From DASPKM01 sp963817075 (GTDB taxonomy: Bacteria > Bacteroidota > Bacteroidia > Chitinophagales > Chitinophagaceae): DNA of 64,000 nt. Shown here piece by piece: positions 10,808-22,351 of the stretch. The translations under genes were made by a program, and so were the position numbers. The notes under the pieces are model-generated. The model was given only the letters and a program-made list of their open reading frames with translations, made no database searches and was not told the origin of the DNA. Location: NCBI GenBank assembly GCA_963817075.1, contig CAWFMT010000002.1:434001-498000 (forward strand), in the 5' to 3' direction. Numbering within the stretch: the first letter of the stretch is position 1; the number at the start of each line of letters is the position of its first letter.

Positions 10808-12508
10808 CTAATATCCCGGATTTTGCGGATATCCTTCCGTATCTCTATCAATAACTGATTGCGGAATAGGCCGTAAATAATATTTCTGAATGGACGCATC
10901 AGTTGCTCCCGTATTTGCCATCAGTGTCAGATTATTATTCTGAAAAGCTCTTAACAGTCTGCGGGTACGTTTCAGGTCTAACCAACGTTTGTATTCGCCG
11001 GCAAGCTCTCTTGCACTTTCATCAAGAATGAAATCAAGAGTTACATCTGCAGCGGTTATAGCCAAACTTTGTCCTGCTTTGGCTGCACGGGCACGAACCA
11101 CATTAAGTTTTTCTGCTGCTTTATCCAACTGGCCTGCTTTGAAGTAAGCCTCTGCTGCAATGATATAGGTTTCGGCAAGCCTGAAGATGAAAATATCCCT
11201 GGTGCTTCTGTAGTCACGTTCATTGTTGCCCGCAGAGGTGGCATTGGGATCAAAAAACTTATTAACCATTGGAAATTTCATGGCTCCGCCAATTCCACTA
11301 AAGTCCTGTTTCCATTTATCAAAGCGTATGATCTCGACATTTGGATTGGCTGTTTTTAAGGCAATTGAATCCACGCTGGTAAAAGGTTGATCCGGATAAG
11401 GAAAATAAAAACGGAGATCTCCTTTTTTAATATTTCTTGGAACATCATCTTTAGTAGCAACAAACCGGCTAAGGAAAGTACCATCATAGCGGCTGTCTTT
11501 GGTTGTATTATAAAGCGTATATAAAAATTGGGTGGGCATAAAATCAGAAACCCTCCTGTTGTACTGAGCTGTCTCACCTTCAAAAAAACCGGGCTCACGA
11601 AATATCCGCCAGCCAAACAAAATATTTTGTCCATTGCCCACAGTTCTATTTCGCAAGCTGGTGGCATCGTATTGAACAGAAAAAATGATTTCCTTGTTCT
11701 TTTGGTTATTTGGGTTGAATACATCAGCAAAACTTGGAAGCAATGCATAAGCTCCGCTGCTGATGACTTCTTCAGCGAGTTGTGCCGCTTTTGTGAAGTC
11801 TGCACTGGACCCAAATGATTTGTAGCCCTTGGTCAAATACAAAAGTGCCTGCAAGTGCTTTGCAGCACCCTTTGAAACTCTACCAAAATCAGTAGTGGTC
11901 GGATCCAAACCATTGATCGCAGTATTCAACTCACTGATCATGAAATCATAAACGGCTTGTTCAGACGCAGGTTCAAAATGCGTAATCGGTGTATTGATTT
12001 CATCCGTTACGAGCGAAATGTTGCCAAAGTTTTCAACCAGCAGATAATAATAGTAAACTCTTAAAAAGCGCACCTCACCCAAACGTTTGTTGCGAGTGCT
12101 CTCTGATAAATCCGGGATACCAGCGGCTCTGTTAATAGCCGTATTACAGCGCTGAATGCCATTGTAGCACGATACAAAAAAATCATTTACCGATGAATTA
12201 TCAGCCGCCAGCGTTTTGTATTCATTAAACCCTGTTGCTCGAATGACCAGGGTTCCTACAGTGCCACTAACGGCTTCTATTTCGCCTCTTGTAGTAATGT
12301 CTGTTCCATATTCAAACAGCCATGGGTTGATGTCGTAAATATCACGTAAGGATGCATAACAGGAATTCACCAGCGATTCAAATCCTGCTGCATTGTTGTA
12401 ATAGTTCTCTGCTGTTATACCGCTAATATTTTCCTCTTTAAGGAATTTTTTACAGGAAGTAATTCCTGCTCCAAGCATGATGGTTATTATAAAAAATATC
12501 TTTTTCAT
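10808..12508 (-). CDS. SusD/RagB-like outer-membrane glycan-binding lipoprotein
   Basis: 566 residues, intact. The N-terminus MKKIFFIITIMLGAGITSC is a lipoprotein signal with the lipid-bearing cysteine at residue 19, placing it on the outer membrane. The family features are present: an early EENYYNN-like segment (TAENYYNNAAGF), the TPR-like block RFLRVYYYYLLVENFGNI, a central AKHLQALLYLTKGY helix, and the C-terminal DESARELAGEYKRWLDLKRT and YLRPIPQSVI blocks. SusD proteins lie as a lid on the SusC transporter and bind the oligosaccharide. It follows SusC with 16 bases between. It is the only PUL protein gene without a frameshift. Confidence 0.97.
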   Translation of the reverse strand: MKKIFFIITIMLGAGITSCKKFLKEENISGITAENYYNNAAGFESLVNSCYASLRDIYDINPWLFEYGTDITTRGEIEAVSGTVGTLVIRATGFNEYKTLAADNSSVNDFFVSCYNGIQRCNTAINRAAGIPDLSESTRNKRLGEVRFLRVYYYYLLVENFGNISLVTDEINTPITHFEPASEQAVYDFMISELNTAINGLDPTTTDFGRVSKGAAKHLQALLYLTKGYKSFGSSADFTKAAQLAEEVISSGAYALLPSFADVFNPNNQKNKEIIFSVQYDATSLRNRTVGNGQNILFGWRIFREPGFFEGETAQYNRRVSDFMPTQFLYTLYNTTKDSRYDGTFLSRFVATKDDVPRNIKKGDLRFYFPYPDQPFTSVDSIALKTANPNVEIIRFDKWKQDFSGIGGAMKFPMVNKFFDPNATSAGNNERDYRSTRDIFIFRLAETYIIAAEAYFKAGQLDKAAEKLNVVRARAAKAGQSLAITAADVTLDFILDESARELAGEYKRWLDLKRTRRLLRAFQNNNLTLMANTGATDASIQKYYLRPIPQSVIDRDTEGYPQNPGY

Positions 12509-12524
12509 AAAAAATTTTCATGGT

Positions 12525-15500
12525 TTAAAATGAAAGATTAACACCCAGCAAATAGGTGGCAGAACTTACTGCTGTACCATATGTGTTTTGGCTTGGCCAT
12601 TCAGGGTCAAAGCTAGGATCGTTAGTAAATAAGAATGGATTAACGGCCGTTGCATAAAGCCTGAAGTTGCTGATACTGAATTTTTGAAGCATTTTCGCAG
12701 GCAGGTTATATCCCAACGTGATATTACCCACCCTTGTAAAATCTACCTTCCGGTAGTTTGCAATAGTGGCATAAGGGCCAGGATTACCGGGTTGAAAGTG
12801 CTTTTGCGAGGGATTTTTAGCTGTCCAGTAATCTGTCTTCAGCTGATTATAATTTTGGTTGTAGTTCATGAACGTGGCATCGAACGAACTATTAAACTGT
12901 TCACCACGACGAGTGTACACCATAACATAGAGATCGAGGTTTCCATAGCGGAACGTATTGGCAATTGAACCTGTCCAATCGGGTATACGTTTGCCAATAA
13001 TTTGTCTATCAGCCGCATTGATAACCCCGTTGTTATCAATGTCCTTCACTCGTACCTGCCCTGGTTTCTGGTTGTACATTGCAGCTTCTGTTGCCTCACT
13101 TGCTTGCCAGATACCGTCAAAAGCATAATCATAATTTACCTGCACGGGCTGCCCGATGAACAAGGCGCTTCCGACAATATCCTTTTTCCCACCAAGCAGT
13201 TCCATTATTTCATTCTTGTTGTAGTCATAAACGAAATCAGTTTTCCACGAAAATTTTCCCGTACTAACGTTGATAGTAGTCAATCCCACTTCCACTCCGG
13301 AGTTCCTAAGTTTTCCCAGGTTATCTACGATTGAATTCCAACCAGATTGTGGCGGTAACAAACGATTTAAAAGAATATTCTCAATTTTGCGATTATACAC
13401 GTCCAAGCTGCCGGATATACGTCCTTTTATCAAGGCGAAGTCTAACCCGACATTGATTTCTTTTGTTGTTTCCCAGGTTACGTTCCTATTGGGCAATTGA
13501 TTAGGTGCATAGCCGGGGGCAAATACGCCACCAAAATCATAAAAGGTTTGACCCAAGTGTAGCCTGTGTCGAATAAGCACCCACCCTGTCGTTTCCGCTT
13601 TCACCATAACTTAACCGCAGTTTCAAATCATTAATTGCTGCCACATTCTCCATAAATCCTTCTTTTGAGATTCTCCAAGCTATAGAAGCAGATGGAAAAA
13701 AGCCCCATTTGTTGCCTTCAGCCAACTTTGATGAACCATCCCAGCGTCCGGTAGCCGTTACTAAATATTTGTCCTTGTAGCTATAATTCACCCGGCCCAT
13801 TGCTGATACCAACGTGGATTTTGTAAAGCCAGAGCTATATGCCAGAACTCTACCTCCCGTAGCCACATTATACCACAATGACCTGTAGGGTAACTGGTCA
13901 ACTTGTATCGAATTCGATTCGATCCTGTCTTGTTGCACGCTTTGTACCACCGTAGCTGATAACTGGTGCTCGCCAAACCGGGTATCATAAATCGCCTGAT
14001 TATCCAGCACCCAGGTCAATTGTTCATTACTGCTATTTTGTGCTTGCGTAGCTAAGGCCCCACCAAGACTTTGCTTTGAAAGGGGACCAAAATAAAAACC
14101 ACTTCTTCCAGAAGAATAGCTCGGAGAAATACTTGACTTTAGTATTAGATTACGGATTGGTTCAACCTGAATAAAAAGGTTGCCAAAAGTTTTAAAATTC
14201 CTGTTTTGACGAATTTCATTTTCCTGGTCGAATTCAGGGTGGGTGACAGCGTCAGTTCCATACACCCGAAACACTCTCGCACCGGTGCTATCGTACGGAT
14301 AAGCCATCGGTGGCAATCGATACGATGAACGCAAGGCCTCAGAGCTTCCTTCATCTTGAAGATTTTGTGCCAGGTAAAAACTCATACCTGCTTTCCAACT
14401 CTTGTTTATTTGACGGTCTATGCTACCCCTTAATGTATACCGTTTGAAGCTTTCAGGCGCCACATTACCCTCTTCCTTTAATAACCCTGCAGCCAGGGAA
14501 AACCGGGTGTTTTGATCTCCACCGCTTGCCGTTATATTGTGGTTCATCTGAAGAGCATCTTTAATTATTAATGATGGCCAGTCGGTAAATCTGCCTGCAT
14601 CAATATTAGCCCATTGTTGTGGGGTAAAAAATGCTGCATTATTCCTGTCGGTACTTTTGCCCTGTGCCTGAAACATTTCGGTACGGAAGGCCACGTATTC
14701 TGTGCCATTCATCATTTCAGGCAAATTCGTCGCCTTTTTTTGTCCCATATAAGCATCATAAGAAATGATTGTTTTACCCGCCTTTCCTCTTTTAGTAGTG
14801 ATAATAACAACTCCCTTTGAACCTCTCGAACCATAAATCGCCGTTGCGGAAGCATCCTTTAAAATGTCAATTTTTTCTATGTCCGCAGGGTTCAAATCAC
14901 CAATGTTAATATTCGCAGGAATTCCATCCACGACAATTAATGGATAGCTTGAACCGCCGATAGAACTAGTACCCCGAATGGTGATGTTGTACCCGCTTCC
15001 AGGTTTGCCAGGATTTTTTACTACTACCGCACCTGGAACATTTCCCTGCAAAGCCCCTGCTGCACTGGAAGTGGCAGCTCTAGCAATGGTTGTCGAATTG
15101 ACAGAAGAAATAGCCGTGGTAACATTTGCTCTGCGCTGAGTGCCATACCCTACAACCACTACCTGTTCCATAGAATTGGTCAGTGTTTTCATTTCAATGT
15201 CCAGGCTAGCAACAACACCTTCTTTTAAAGTATAGCCTGACAAGGTTTGCGTTTCATAGCCAATACTGGTAATAGTGAATGTATAGGGTCCTCCAACCGG
15301 CACCCGGGCAATAAAAACACCTGAAGTGTCTGTTTTTGTTGCCGTCGAAAAACCTGTTTGGCTATTGCGGATGGAAACTGATACACCTGCAAGGGGTTGA
15401 TTGTTCTCTCCATGCACTACTGCTCTTACCGTACTAAGGTTATCTTGTGCATGGGTAACGAAGGGATAAATCTGTGAAAAGAAAAGTAAGGCTATAAAAG

Positions 15501-15531
15501 CCGCTCTGATCTGAAGCAGTCTAATTTTCAT
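12525..15531 (-). pseudogene. SusC/RagA-like TonB-dependent transporter, one frameshift
   Basis: Fragments 15531-13537 and 13607-12525 form one receptor of about 1000 residues. In order: a signal peptide (ending FVTHAQ), a carboxypeptidase-D-like regulatory domain (AVVHGENNQPLAGVSVSIRN), the SusC motif MEQVVVVGYGTQRRANVT, the plug domain (YPLIVVDGIPANINIGDLNP, then DASATAIYGSRGSKGVVIIT) and the 22-strand barrel ending ATYLLGVNLSF. The frame breaks at 13545-13546; losing one base there gives GSNFYDFGGVFAPGY across the junction. SusC imports glycan oligomers with TonB energy. The break falls in the barrel, so as written no functional porin would form. Confidence 0.92.
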
Positions 15532-15942
15532 ACAGCATTAGTTTAAATGAACAATCGCAATTATTGGTTTATTAATTCTTTCCTACCCACATGTCTTCTC
15601 CGGTTATCCTGCCCGCATAGAGTATTATTTACGAACCGGCAGACAATGATGCCCATAAGACTGTATAGGAAATATTCTCTACTACCAGCCTGCAAACCAA
15701 GAATGACCGATGCGATAAAAAAAGGCAATTCTCGCTAGGCACCTGAAGAATCTGCATCACCTCCGGTTGAGGTCAAGTACCAAATAAGTCATCAATAGGT
15801 GCAAATTATCACGGAGGAAAGGGAAAATTTGGGGGGTATTTCGTACAAAAAGGGGTGATTTTCGTACGAAAGGGCTGTCATGCAAGTCCTAAATTCTTAT
15901 AAACTTAATATTGGAAGATTTGCTGAAGTGGATCAGCATGGT
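15532..15942. other. Intergenic region between regulator and SusC, with operator candidate
   Basis: 410 bases with no coding signal on either strand. It holds the paired TTTCGTAC motif (annotated separately) and must carry the susC promoter for the minus strand. I could not place a convincing Bacteroidota -33/-7 pair. Confidence 0.6.
15838..15874. promoter_or_regulatory. Paired TTTCGTAC(G/A)AAA operator candidate
   Basis: TTTCGTACAAAA at 15839-15850 and the perfect 12-base palindrome TTTCGTACGAAA at 15860-15871 are 21 bases apart (two helical turns), each followed by a G run. The pair lies about 310 bases upstream of the SusC start and just past the regulator stop. Direct repeats at two-turn spacing suit a dimeric AraC-type regulator such as the hybrid regulator encoded alongside. 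The assignment is inference. Confidence 0.45.
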
Positions 15943-18900
15943 TCACGAAGGTTGGTTTTTAGGGTTTTCTTTTACAACATTTGATGAAATCTGATAAGCC
16001 TTATTAAACGGGTTCCGATATTTCCTGATATACTCGGATGGATTCATTCCGAAAAGCTTATTAAACTGTACCCGGAAATATTTAATATCACTAATGCCTA
16101 CTTGGTAAGCGGCCTGGTTGACATTGCATTCAGCCTTGATCATCAGCTCGGCTGCTTTTCTTAGCCGGATGTACCGGATAAAACTGTTTACTGATTGGCC
16201 TGATATAAGCTTTACCTTTTTATAAAGGTAGGAATGGCTCATTCCGATTTCATGACAAAGCGATTTCACCGTAAATTGATCGTCGTAAAAATGTTTTTCG
16301 ACAATCTGTATACATTTTTCAAGAAACTCTTTATACTCTGGAGAGATTTTAAGAGTATTTTTCTTTAATGTTACTTCATTGAAGAAATACTCCTGAAGTT
16401 CGCTGCGGCTTTTAAAAAGGTTTTCCACTTTAGCGAGTAAAAGATCTTTGTCAAACGGCTTGGTAATATAAACATCTGCACCACCTTCAACACTTCGAAG
16501 TTCAATCTCCATCCCCGGAATCACCGGTTAATAAAACAACTGGAATATGATTTAAAGAAGGGTCCTGCTTAATCTTTTTGCAAAGCTCAATACCATCCAT
16601 TTCGTTCATACGAATATCGCTGATGATAAGGTCAGGAAACTGTTTTTGAGTTAGTTGCAATGCTTCCCTCCCATTTTCAGCCTCAACGATTTGGTATTTG
16701 TCTTTGAGAATCTGGTGAAGATATTGCTCTGATCTCCGGATTGTCATCTACAATCAACAATGTGCGCCTGTCCGTTATCATCTGTTCCAGGCTTTCGGCA
16801 TTTGGTAGTGTTATGATTTCTTCTGTATCAACTCCTTCTTTCAATTCTTCCAGTATCACTGCCCCGGTGCGGAATTTCTCACCAATAGGTTGGCCTTTCA
16901 AATGTGCTTGACCTTTTTTAAGTCGTACGAAGAACCCAGTACCCTTGCCCTCTTCGCTGTCAAAAGAAATTTCCCCCTTATGTCCTTCTACAAAATGTTT
17001 TACAAGGTATAGGCCAATTCCAAACCCGGTTTTAGCCGGAATTTTTTCAGAAGATACCTGATAGAACTTTTCAAATAAACGTGAAGCTGCTTCTTTTGGA
17101 ATGCCATAACCATTGTCGCACACTGATATTTCCACCTCTGATTCTGTTTCTACAACTTTGAAGATGATTTTGCCACCCTCGGGCGTATATTTTATTGCAT
17201 TTGAAATAAGATTAAACAGGGCAATTTCAATTTTTTCCCGATCAATATACAACTCAAGCTCTTTATTATCATACTCAAAAAGATAATCCTGATGATTCAT
17301 TCTCGCCTGCTGCACAAAGCACAAATAAACTTCGTGGCACAAATCATAAAAATTACACCTGGCAAACTTCATGTTATCTGCTTCTACATCAGCCTTCCGA
17401 AAAATCAGCAATTGGTCTACCATGCTTAAAAGCCTGCGGGCATTGCGGTGAACCATATTCAGGTCTTTGTGTTCCTCCGGTGAATCAATTTTTCGCAATA
17501 AATCTTTTACCGGATTGATGATTAGAGTAAGCGGTGTTCTGAATTCATGTGAGATGTGTGTAAAAAAGGAAAGCTTTTTTTCGGTGATTTCCCTTTCTTT
17601 CTCTTTTTCAAGATTGGCGAGTTTGACTTCATACTTTAGGCGCTCCTGCCGTTTACTATACGTGATGTATAAATAAACAACGCTGCCGATAATGAGCAGA
17701 TAAATAAGATAAGCCCACCAGGTGCGGTACCATGGCGGCAATACTACCACGCTAAGCAAACCGGTCTCATTGCTCCAGTCTCCCGTACCATTGGTAAATT
17801 TTACTTTAAAAGTATAACTGCCTTCCCTGCAATCGGGAATAATTAGCCGTGCGAATATTATTTGCATTGATCCAGTTTTGATCCCATCCTTCTAATTTGT
17901 ACGCATATTTTATTTTATCAGCATTGTTGTAGTCCAGCGACACATAGTCAAGCGAGAGAACTGCCTGATCATAAGGAATTACAATTTTTTTGACCCATTC
18001 AGAACTTCTTTCCTTCACGTAAGAATCGTCCTTTTCAACAGGCTTATCATTGATTTTTACAGCCATGAGATAAATCTTTGCTGCTTCTGTTTTCTGAACA
18101 ATACTGTCCGGGTAAAAAATATTGAAGCCTTTAATGCCCCCGAATAAAAATTCACCTGACTTCAAAGCCAATGCAGCGTTATAACTGAACTGATTGCTTT
18201 GCAAGCCATCGGATTTTGAAAAATTCCGGTATGTTTGATCAATGGTATTGAATTTACAGAGGCCATTATAGGTGCTCAACCACAGGTTATTTTTATCGTC
18301 TTCCAGTATACGAAGAATGGTATTACTTGGCAATCCGTCAGAAGTTGTAAATCGCCGGTAAGTGCCTTTTATACGATCGAATAACAATACCCCCCCATCA
18401 TTAGTCCCGAGCCAAAAGTTTTTATTGCGATCTTCAAGGATACAAACAAGTGATTGGCCGATATACCACGACCTATGTTTTTTATTTACGCGGTCAATTT
18501 TAAGTAAGGAAGTCCCGAGCCCAACCCAAATATTGCCTGCCTTGTCTTCTGTAATACTATTAATATTGATTAAGCTTTTATCAAAAACTTCGAAGCGGTT
18601 GGCATTTCGATTGAAGACGTATAGTGCCCCGCCATTGACGGCAGCAACCCACAATTGTTTCCTGGAATCTTCAAAGACCAGCCAGGCGTTGTTTTCAAAA
18701 GAGCTTGTATAGGAATTATAACAATCGAAATGTTCAAATTTTTGTGAGCCTTTTTTCAACCGGTTTACACCAGCAAACCAGCTAACAGCCCACAGGTCGC
18801 CCTCTGAGTCACAGATAGTACTGTTGATAAAATCACTGCTAATACTAGCGGGATCGTTTGCATTATGCTTATAATTTGTAAATGTATTATTATGACGGTC

Positions 18901-20045
18901 CCAATACCTCAGTCCAGCACCATCAGTCCCAATCCACACATTACCTTTTTTATCTTCAGCAAAAGAAAAAATGAAATCATTAGTATTGTTCTGCCCGTAA
19001 TCTGGGTAAGTAATATGCTTAAATAAATTATCGTTAGATGGAATAATATTGATTCCTCCACGCAACGTTCCAATCCATTTATTGCCCTGTACATCACCAT
19101 AAATGGCATATACAACATTGCTGGTTAATGAACTTCCTGCGCCTGGACTTATAAGGAATGGGGCGGGACTCACCGGCGGGCATTGACCACACACCATTCC
19201 CATCTGAAGAAATCCATAACATATGTTGCAGGTCTTCAAAAAGATTCATTACCCGCGCTTTAAATGGCAACACATTATTTGAAAATACATTGTTCCGCAT
19301 ATCGTATAGGAAAAGTCCATTTTCATTTCCCAACCATAAGTTGCCTTTGCTATCTAACTTTAAACAATCTGTTTTTTTAATGCTGCTATTAACTAACTGA
19401 AGATTTTTATTTTTTATATCGTACAGGCAAAGCCCAGCCTGCTGTATAAATACCCACGCAATTAGCCGACTTGGATCAATAGCGATAGCCTTTGCATCAT
19501 AATCGCCTTCGTGTCCTTTCCTCAACATGAAGCGAATTTGAACACCGGTGCTACTATTTTTTTCGAATACTAGCAAACCTTTTTGCTGTGTGCCTATCAG
19601 CATGCTTCCGTCTTTGTTATTTTTTTGAATGGCACTAATAACACTTTCCAGGGGACTTACAGAAGTATTATCCCACGATTTAAATTTGGTAGAATAAAAG
19701 CTTGCTTTAAGAGGGTTGTAAATATTCAGCCCTTTCCCGGTTCCTATCCAAAGCTGATGATTGGCATCTTCAGTAATTACTCTAATAACATTAGAGTTTA
19801 AAGATGTAGTATCGTTAATAACATTTCTGAAAATCTTAAAGCTGTAACCATCATACCGATTCAGACCGTCAAAAGTTCCAAACCACATAAAGCCATGTTG
19901 ATCCTGGAAAATGCTAGTCACTGCGTTATTAGACAGTCCCTGATCAATTCCCAAGGTATTTTACCGGGGAATCATTGAAAGCTAAACAAGGAAGCTTAAT
20001 AAATAACAGAAGAACAAAAAAGAAGTAAATACTTTTTTGATGCAT
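15943..20045 (-). pseudogene. Hybrid two-component system regulator (propeller sensor, kinase, receiver, AraC DNA-binding), five frameshifts
   Basis: The ATG at 20045 opens a signal peptide (FFFVLLLFIKLPCLAF). Fragments 19954-19094, 19239-17806, 17867-16683, 16747-16502 and 16524-15943 then follow. Domains in order: two seven-bladed propellers of regulator repeats (GLSNNAVTSIFQDQHGFMWF, many WIGT blades), the Y_Y_Y domain (YAYKLEGWDQNW), one membrane helix (WWAYLIYLLIIGSVVYLYI), HisKA with phospho-acceptor SHEFRTPLT, HATPase (NLISNAIKYTPEGG, DNGYGIP, GFGIGLYLVKHFV), a receiver (VDDNPE, phospho-Asp in LIISDIRM, TKPFD) and an AraC HTH (GMNPSEYIRKYRN). Shifts lie near 19946, 19165, 17825-17827, 16724-16732 and 16513-16516. 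At three of them one base fewer restores a family-like reading. It would sense an oligosaccharide in the periplasm and switch on the PUL. Confidence 0.92.
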
Positions 20046-20598
20046 TGAGTATTTTTCAGATCAAACAAAAAATAATTATCCTTAGTGATTAAAGAAAGAA
20101 TCTAAGCGATTCGATTACACTTTGGCGACTTTACGCCCATTTCGCGATTCCGACCTTACACGCTCTAATATTCCGCTAAAATAGGAAGTTCAAAAGTATT
20201 AAGGTGAGCCTGACGGAACAGGGGCATTTTGATAGATGAACCGAAGATTTTTGCGGTTAGACATGCCTTGGGTATGCATTAATAAAAAGGTTGCCTGCGA
20301 AAGACACTCAAATTCCTAATTGACCGAACCTCTCTCTAACCGTTTCTAAACACTTAAAGCAATTAGAAATGTCCGTCTTCTAAAGTCCGACAGTTCGGAA
20401 GAAAACAGAGCCATTCTTTCTGAGATGAAACAGCAAAATGTGGCAAAAATGAAATAAAATTTCACATTTATTTTGAAAAGCAGAAACTGAAAAAAAGCGA
20501 ATTACAGTGGCTCACGTTATAGCTCCTTGAATTTCCACGACACAATTTTGACACACTTCGTCTATAAATAATTGATGCCCAATTTTTAAAGATTTCAG
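20046..20598. other. Non-coding stretch upstream of the regulator
   Basis: About 550 bases with no open frame of note on either strand and no clear hairpin terminator. It carries the regulator's own promoter region and ends where repeat copy B begins. Confidence 0.6.
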
Positions 20599-21068
20599 TC
20601 CCGGGAACCGTCTTCATTAACTGTGGAGCCACTTAAGGATAAAGATCGAATTGAATTTCTACTCTTACAGAACTTGTTGAGAAACTTAAGAATGCTCTTA
20701 ATGAAAATTTTGTTGACTACAACAAGGCATTCGATAATGAGCCCCTTGGATTCATTTATTGTTTAGGAGAGGAACTCTTATTTTCAAACTCAGTAGAAAT
20801 CATTCCGAAAATCTATCACACGGAGGTTGAAATGGGGATCTTTATTATTTTATGGTTGTAAAGTTTGATAATGAGAAATTCTTCTATTGAAAATGGTGAT
20901 GCAAGCTATTCCAAGAGTTCATACTGCTTCTCGACGCGTACGCGCCCGGCAATCTCACCTTGTCTCAAGTTCAAGCTTAGGAACTGGTGTACATTTGATG
21001 ACATAATTGTGGCCTTGCTTTGCAGATACTTGAAAGGAAGATGGTTATTCTGGAGGGTTCAGGACTCT
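20599..21068 (+). pseudogene. Decayed copy of the 2640-3125 gene; direct repeat copy B
   Basis: Matches 2818-3294 in the same orientation. The coding part (to about 20890) has several small indels relative to copy A (for example GGGGGATC becomes GGGGATC), so no continuous frame is left and the N-terminal 60 codons are absent. The matching 170-base flank follows. An open frame at 20865-21149 runs through this flank, but differences between the two copies change residues freely, so I do not call it a gene. Confidence 0.8.
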
Positions 21069-21139
21069 ATGAAGTCCAATGATGTTATATCTTTTGAGTT
21101 AAGAAATCGAAAAGCTATATCAATTAGGAGAAGTTATTT

Positions 21140-21346
21140 ATGCAAGTAGATTATTACACATATAAAACGAAGGATTTCATCTGCCCAGAATGTGACTGGA
21201 AAGGCAAAGGCAAAAAATTGATTAATGGTGATTTTAGTGAAATGCATTTTATTGGGGTCCTGAAGTGCCCCAAATGTTATTACTTTATTGCATATTGGCA
21301 AGCACCTTTATCTAATGATAACAAGGTATCCAAATCTAGCGTATGA
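21140..21346 (+). CDS. Small zinc-ribbon protein
   Basis: 68 residues with two CxxC knuckles: CPECDWKGKG near residue 15 and CPKC near residue 43, the spacing of a zinc ribbon. ATG at 21140 with AGGAG 8 bases upstream, a good ribosome binding site for this group. The gene starts just after repeat copy B and leads a run of small plus-strand genes to 24.9 kb. It has no membrane segment. The function is unknown; such small ribbons in these clusters are often immunity or accessory proteins. Confidence 0.7.
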   Translation: MQVDYYTYKTKDFICPECDWKGKGKKLINGDFSEMHFIGVLKCPKCYYFIAYWQAPLSNDNKVSKSSV

Positions 21347-21390
21347 ACGCATTGGAAACAAGGCCTACCGCATAAAATTTTAAACAAATA

Positions 21391-21879
21391 TTGAAAATAA
21401 TCGAGCGACCAAATGAAATTGAATTTGAATCAATTTCCTATTTCAAGAGGATTTTTAGATCAATGCGCGCGGATTGGTTTGTGATTCCAATTGCTTTTGT
21501 TCTTTCGGCATTATTCGCGTCAGGCGAAGGTCAGTATTTTTTTGCCATTGTAATATCAAGCCTTTTCTTTATTGAAGTACTATTACGAAGAAGGTATTTA
21601 ATAAAGAAAATAAGCTTTGAAGAAAATTCAGTTTATTTAGAATATTACTATTTTGACATTTTGAAGCGAAAGAGTTGCTCATATGATGAGTTGAGCATTA
21701 CAAAAGACGCTCTGTCCTATAAAGGACCACGAGTATTTTTTATCGCATTCAAGTACAATAATAAGTTGATCTTCCGCCAATACGAGTTCGGTAAAATAGT
21801 AACGGATTTCATGGATAGATTAGTTAATAAATATCAATCAATCCGATTTGAGAAAAGATCACCAAAAGAAACTGTATAG
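21391..21879 (+). CDS. Membrane protein with two N-terminal helices and a PH-like C-terminus
   Basis: 162 residues; I use the TTG at 21391 because no ATG lies before the conserved-looking start KIIERPNEIEFESISYF. Two hydrophobic helices span about residues 32-62 (FVIPIAFVLSALFA, FFAIVISSLFFIEVLL). The soluble tail (SYDELSITKDALSYKGPRVF) has the alternating pattern of small PH-like domains. It overlaps the next gene by 32 bases, so the two are probably co-expressed. No enzyme motif is visible. Confidence 0.65.
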   Translation: MKIIERPNEIEFESISYFKRIFRSMRADWFVIPIAFVLSALFASGEGQYFFAIVISSLFFIEVLLRRRYLIKKISFEENSVYLEYYYFDILKRKSCSYDELSITKDALSYKGPRVFFIAFKYNNKLIFRQYEFGKIVTDFMDRLVNKYQSIRFEKRSPKETV

Positions 21880-22261
21880 TAATCTCATTATTTGTGGACT
21901 GGCGTTTATCGCCCTGGTCGGTATAGGATGCCGTCCATCACACCATAGAAAATGTATTCGAGATTTTGCAGTGGGGCATCGGCTAGTTTATGCGAATAGA
22001 AACCATCGTCCATCCCATGTTAGATTCCATGAAAATAAAGCGGAAGAGTATGTCAGAGATGTCTTGTGGACCACAAGCGAAATTCGATGGACATCATGCA
22101 ATAGCTATACCTTAAAAGTAAAGAGCACTATTGATCCCATCGGGGTGCCTCCTGGCGAAACCGTGAATGTAAAAATTTTAAAAATTAGTGGTGACACTGT
22201 CTCTTACATCGCAAGCTATCGGGAGACTATTGTGGTGGGTAAATTCATCAGAGCTAGGTAG
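21848..22261 (+). CDS. Small lipoprotein of unknown function
   Basis: 137 residues from a TTG at 21848, overlapping the preceding gene. The lipobox is LVGIGC, Cys about residue 28, so the mature protein is lipid-anchored. The mature part holds a beta-rich stretch: LKVKSTIDPIGVPPGETV, then VKILKISGDTVSY. No known family. Periplasmic lipoproteins of this size next to membrane partners are common as immunity proteins to periplasm-acting toxins; that is only a possibility here. Confidence 0.6.
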   Translation: MRKDHQKKLYSNLIICGLAFIALVGIGCRPSHHRKCIRDFAVGHRLVYANRNHRPSHVRFHENKAEEYVRDVLWTTSEIRWTSCNSYTLKVKSTIDPIGVPPGETVNVKILKISGDTVSYIASYRETIVVGKFIRAR

Positions 22262-22351
22262 TCTTCTTTTTTCCTGATGCATGTAGAATCATTGCAATTA
22301 ATTGTCTAGACCTAATGTATTGAATAGACGGATGTAAATAGAAAAGCAAAC

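Noticed and set aside
15943..20045. Programmed frameshifting in the regulator
   Set aside because: Five shifts at unrelated short runs without slippery heptamers or stimulatory hairpins; decay or consensus error is simpler.
20865..21149. 94-codon open frame across repeat copy B
   Set aside because: The same frame is open in copy A, but differences between copies are mostly residue-changing and it has no leader; conserved DNA, not a conserved protein.
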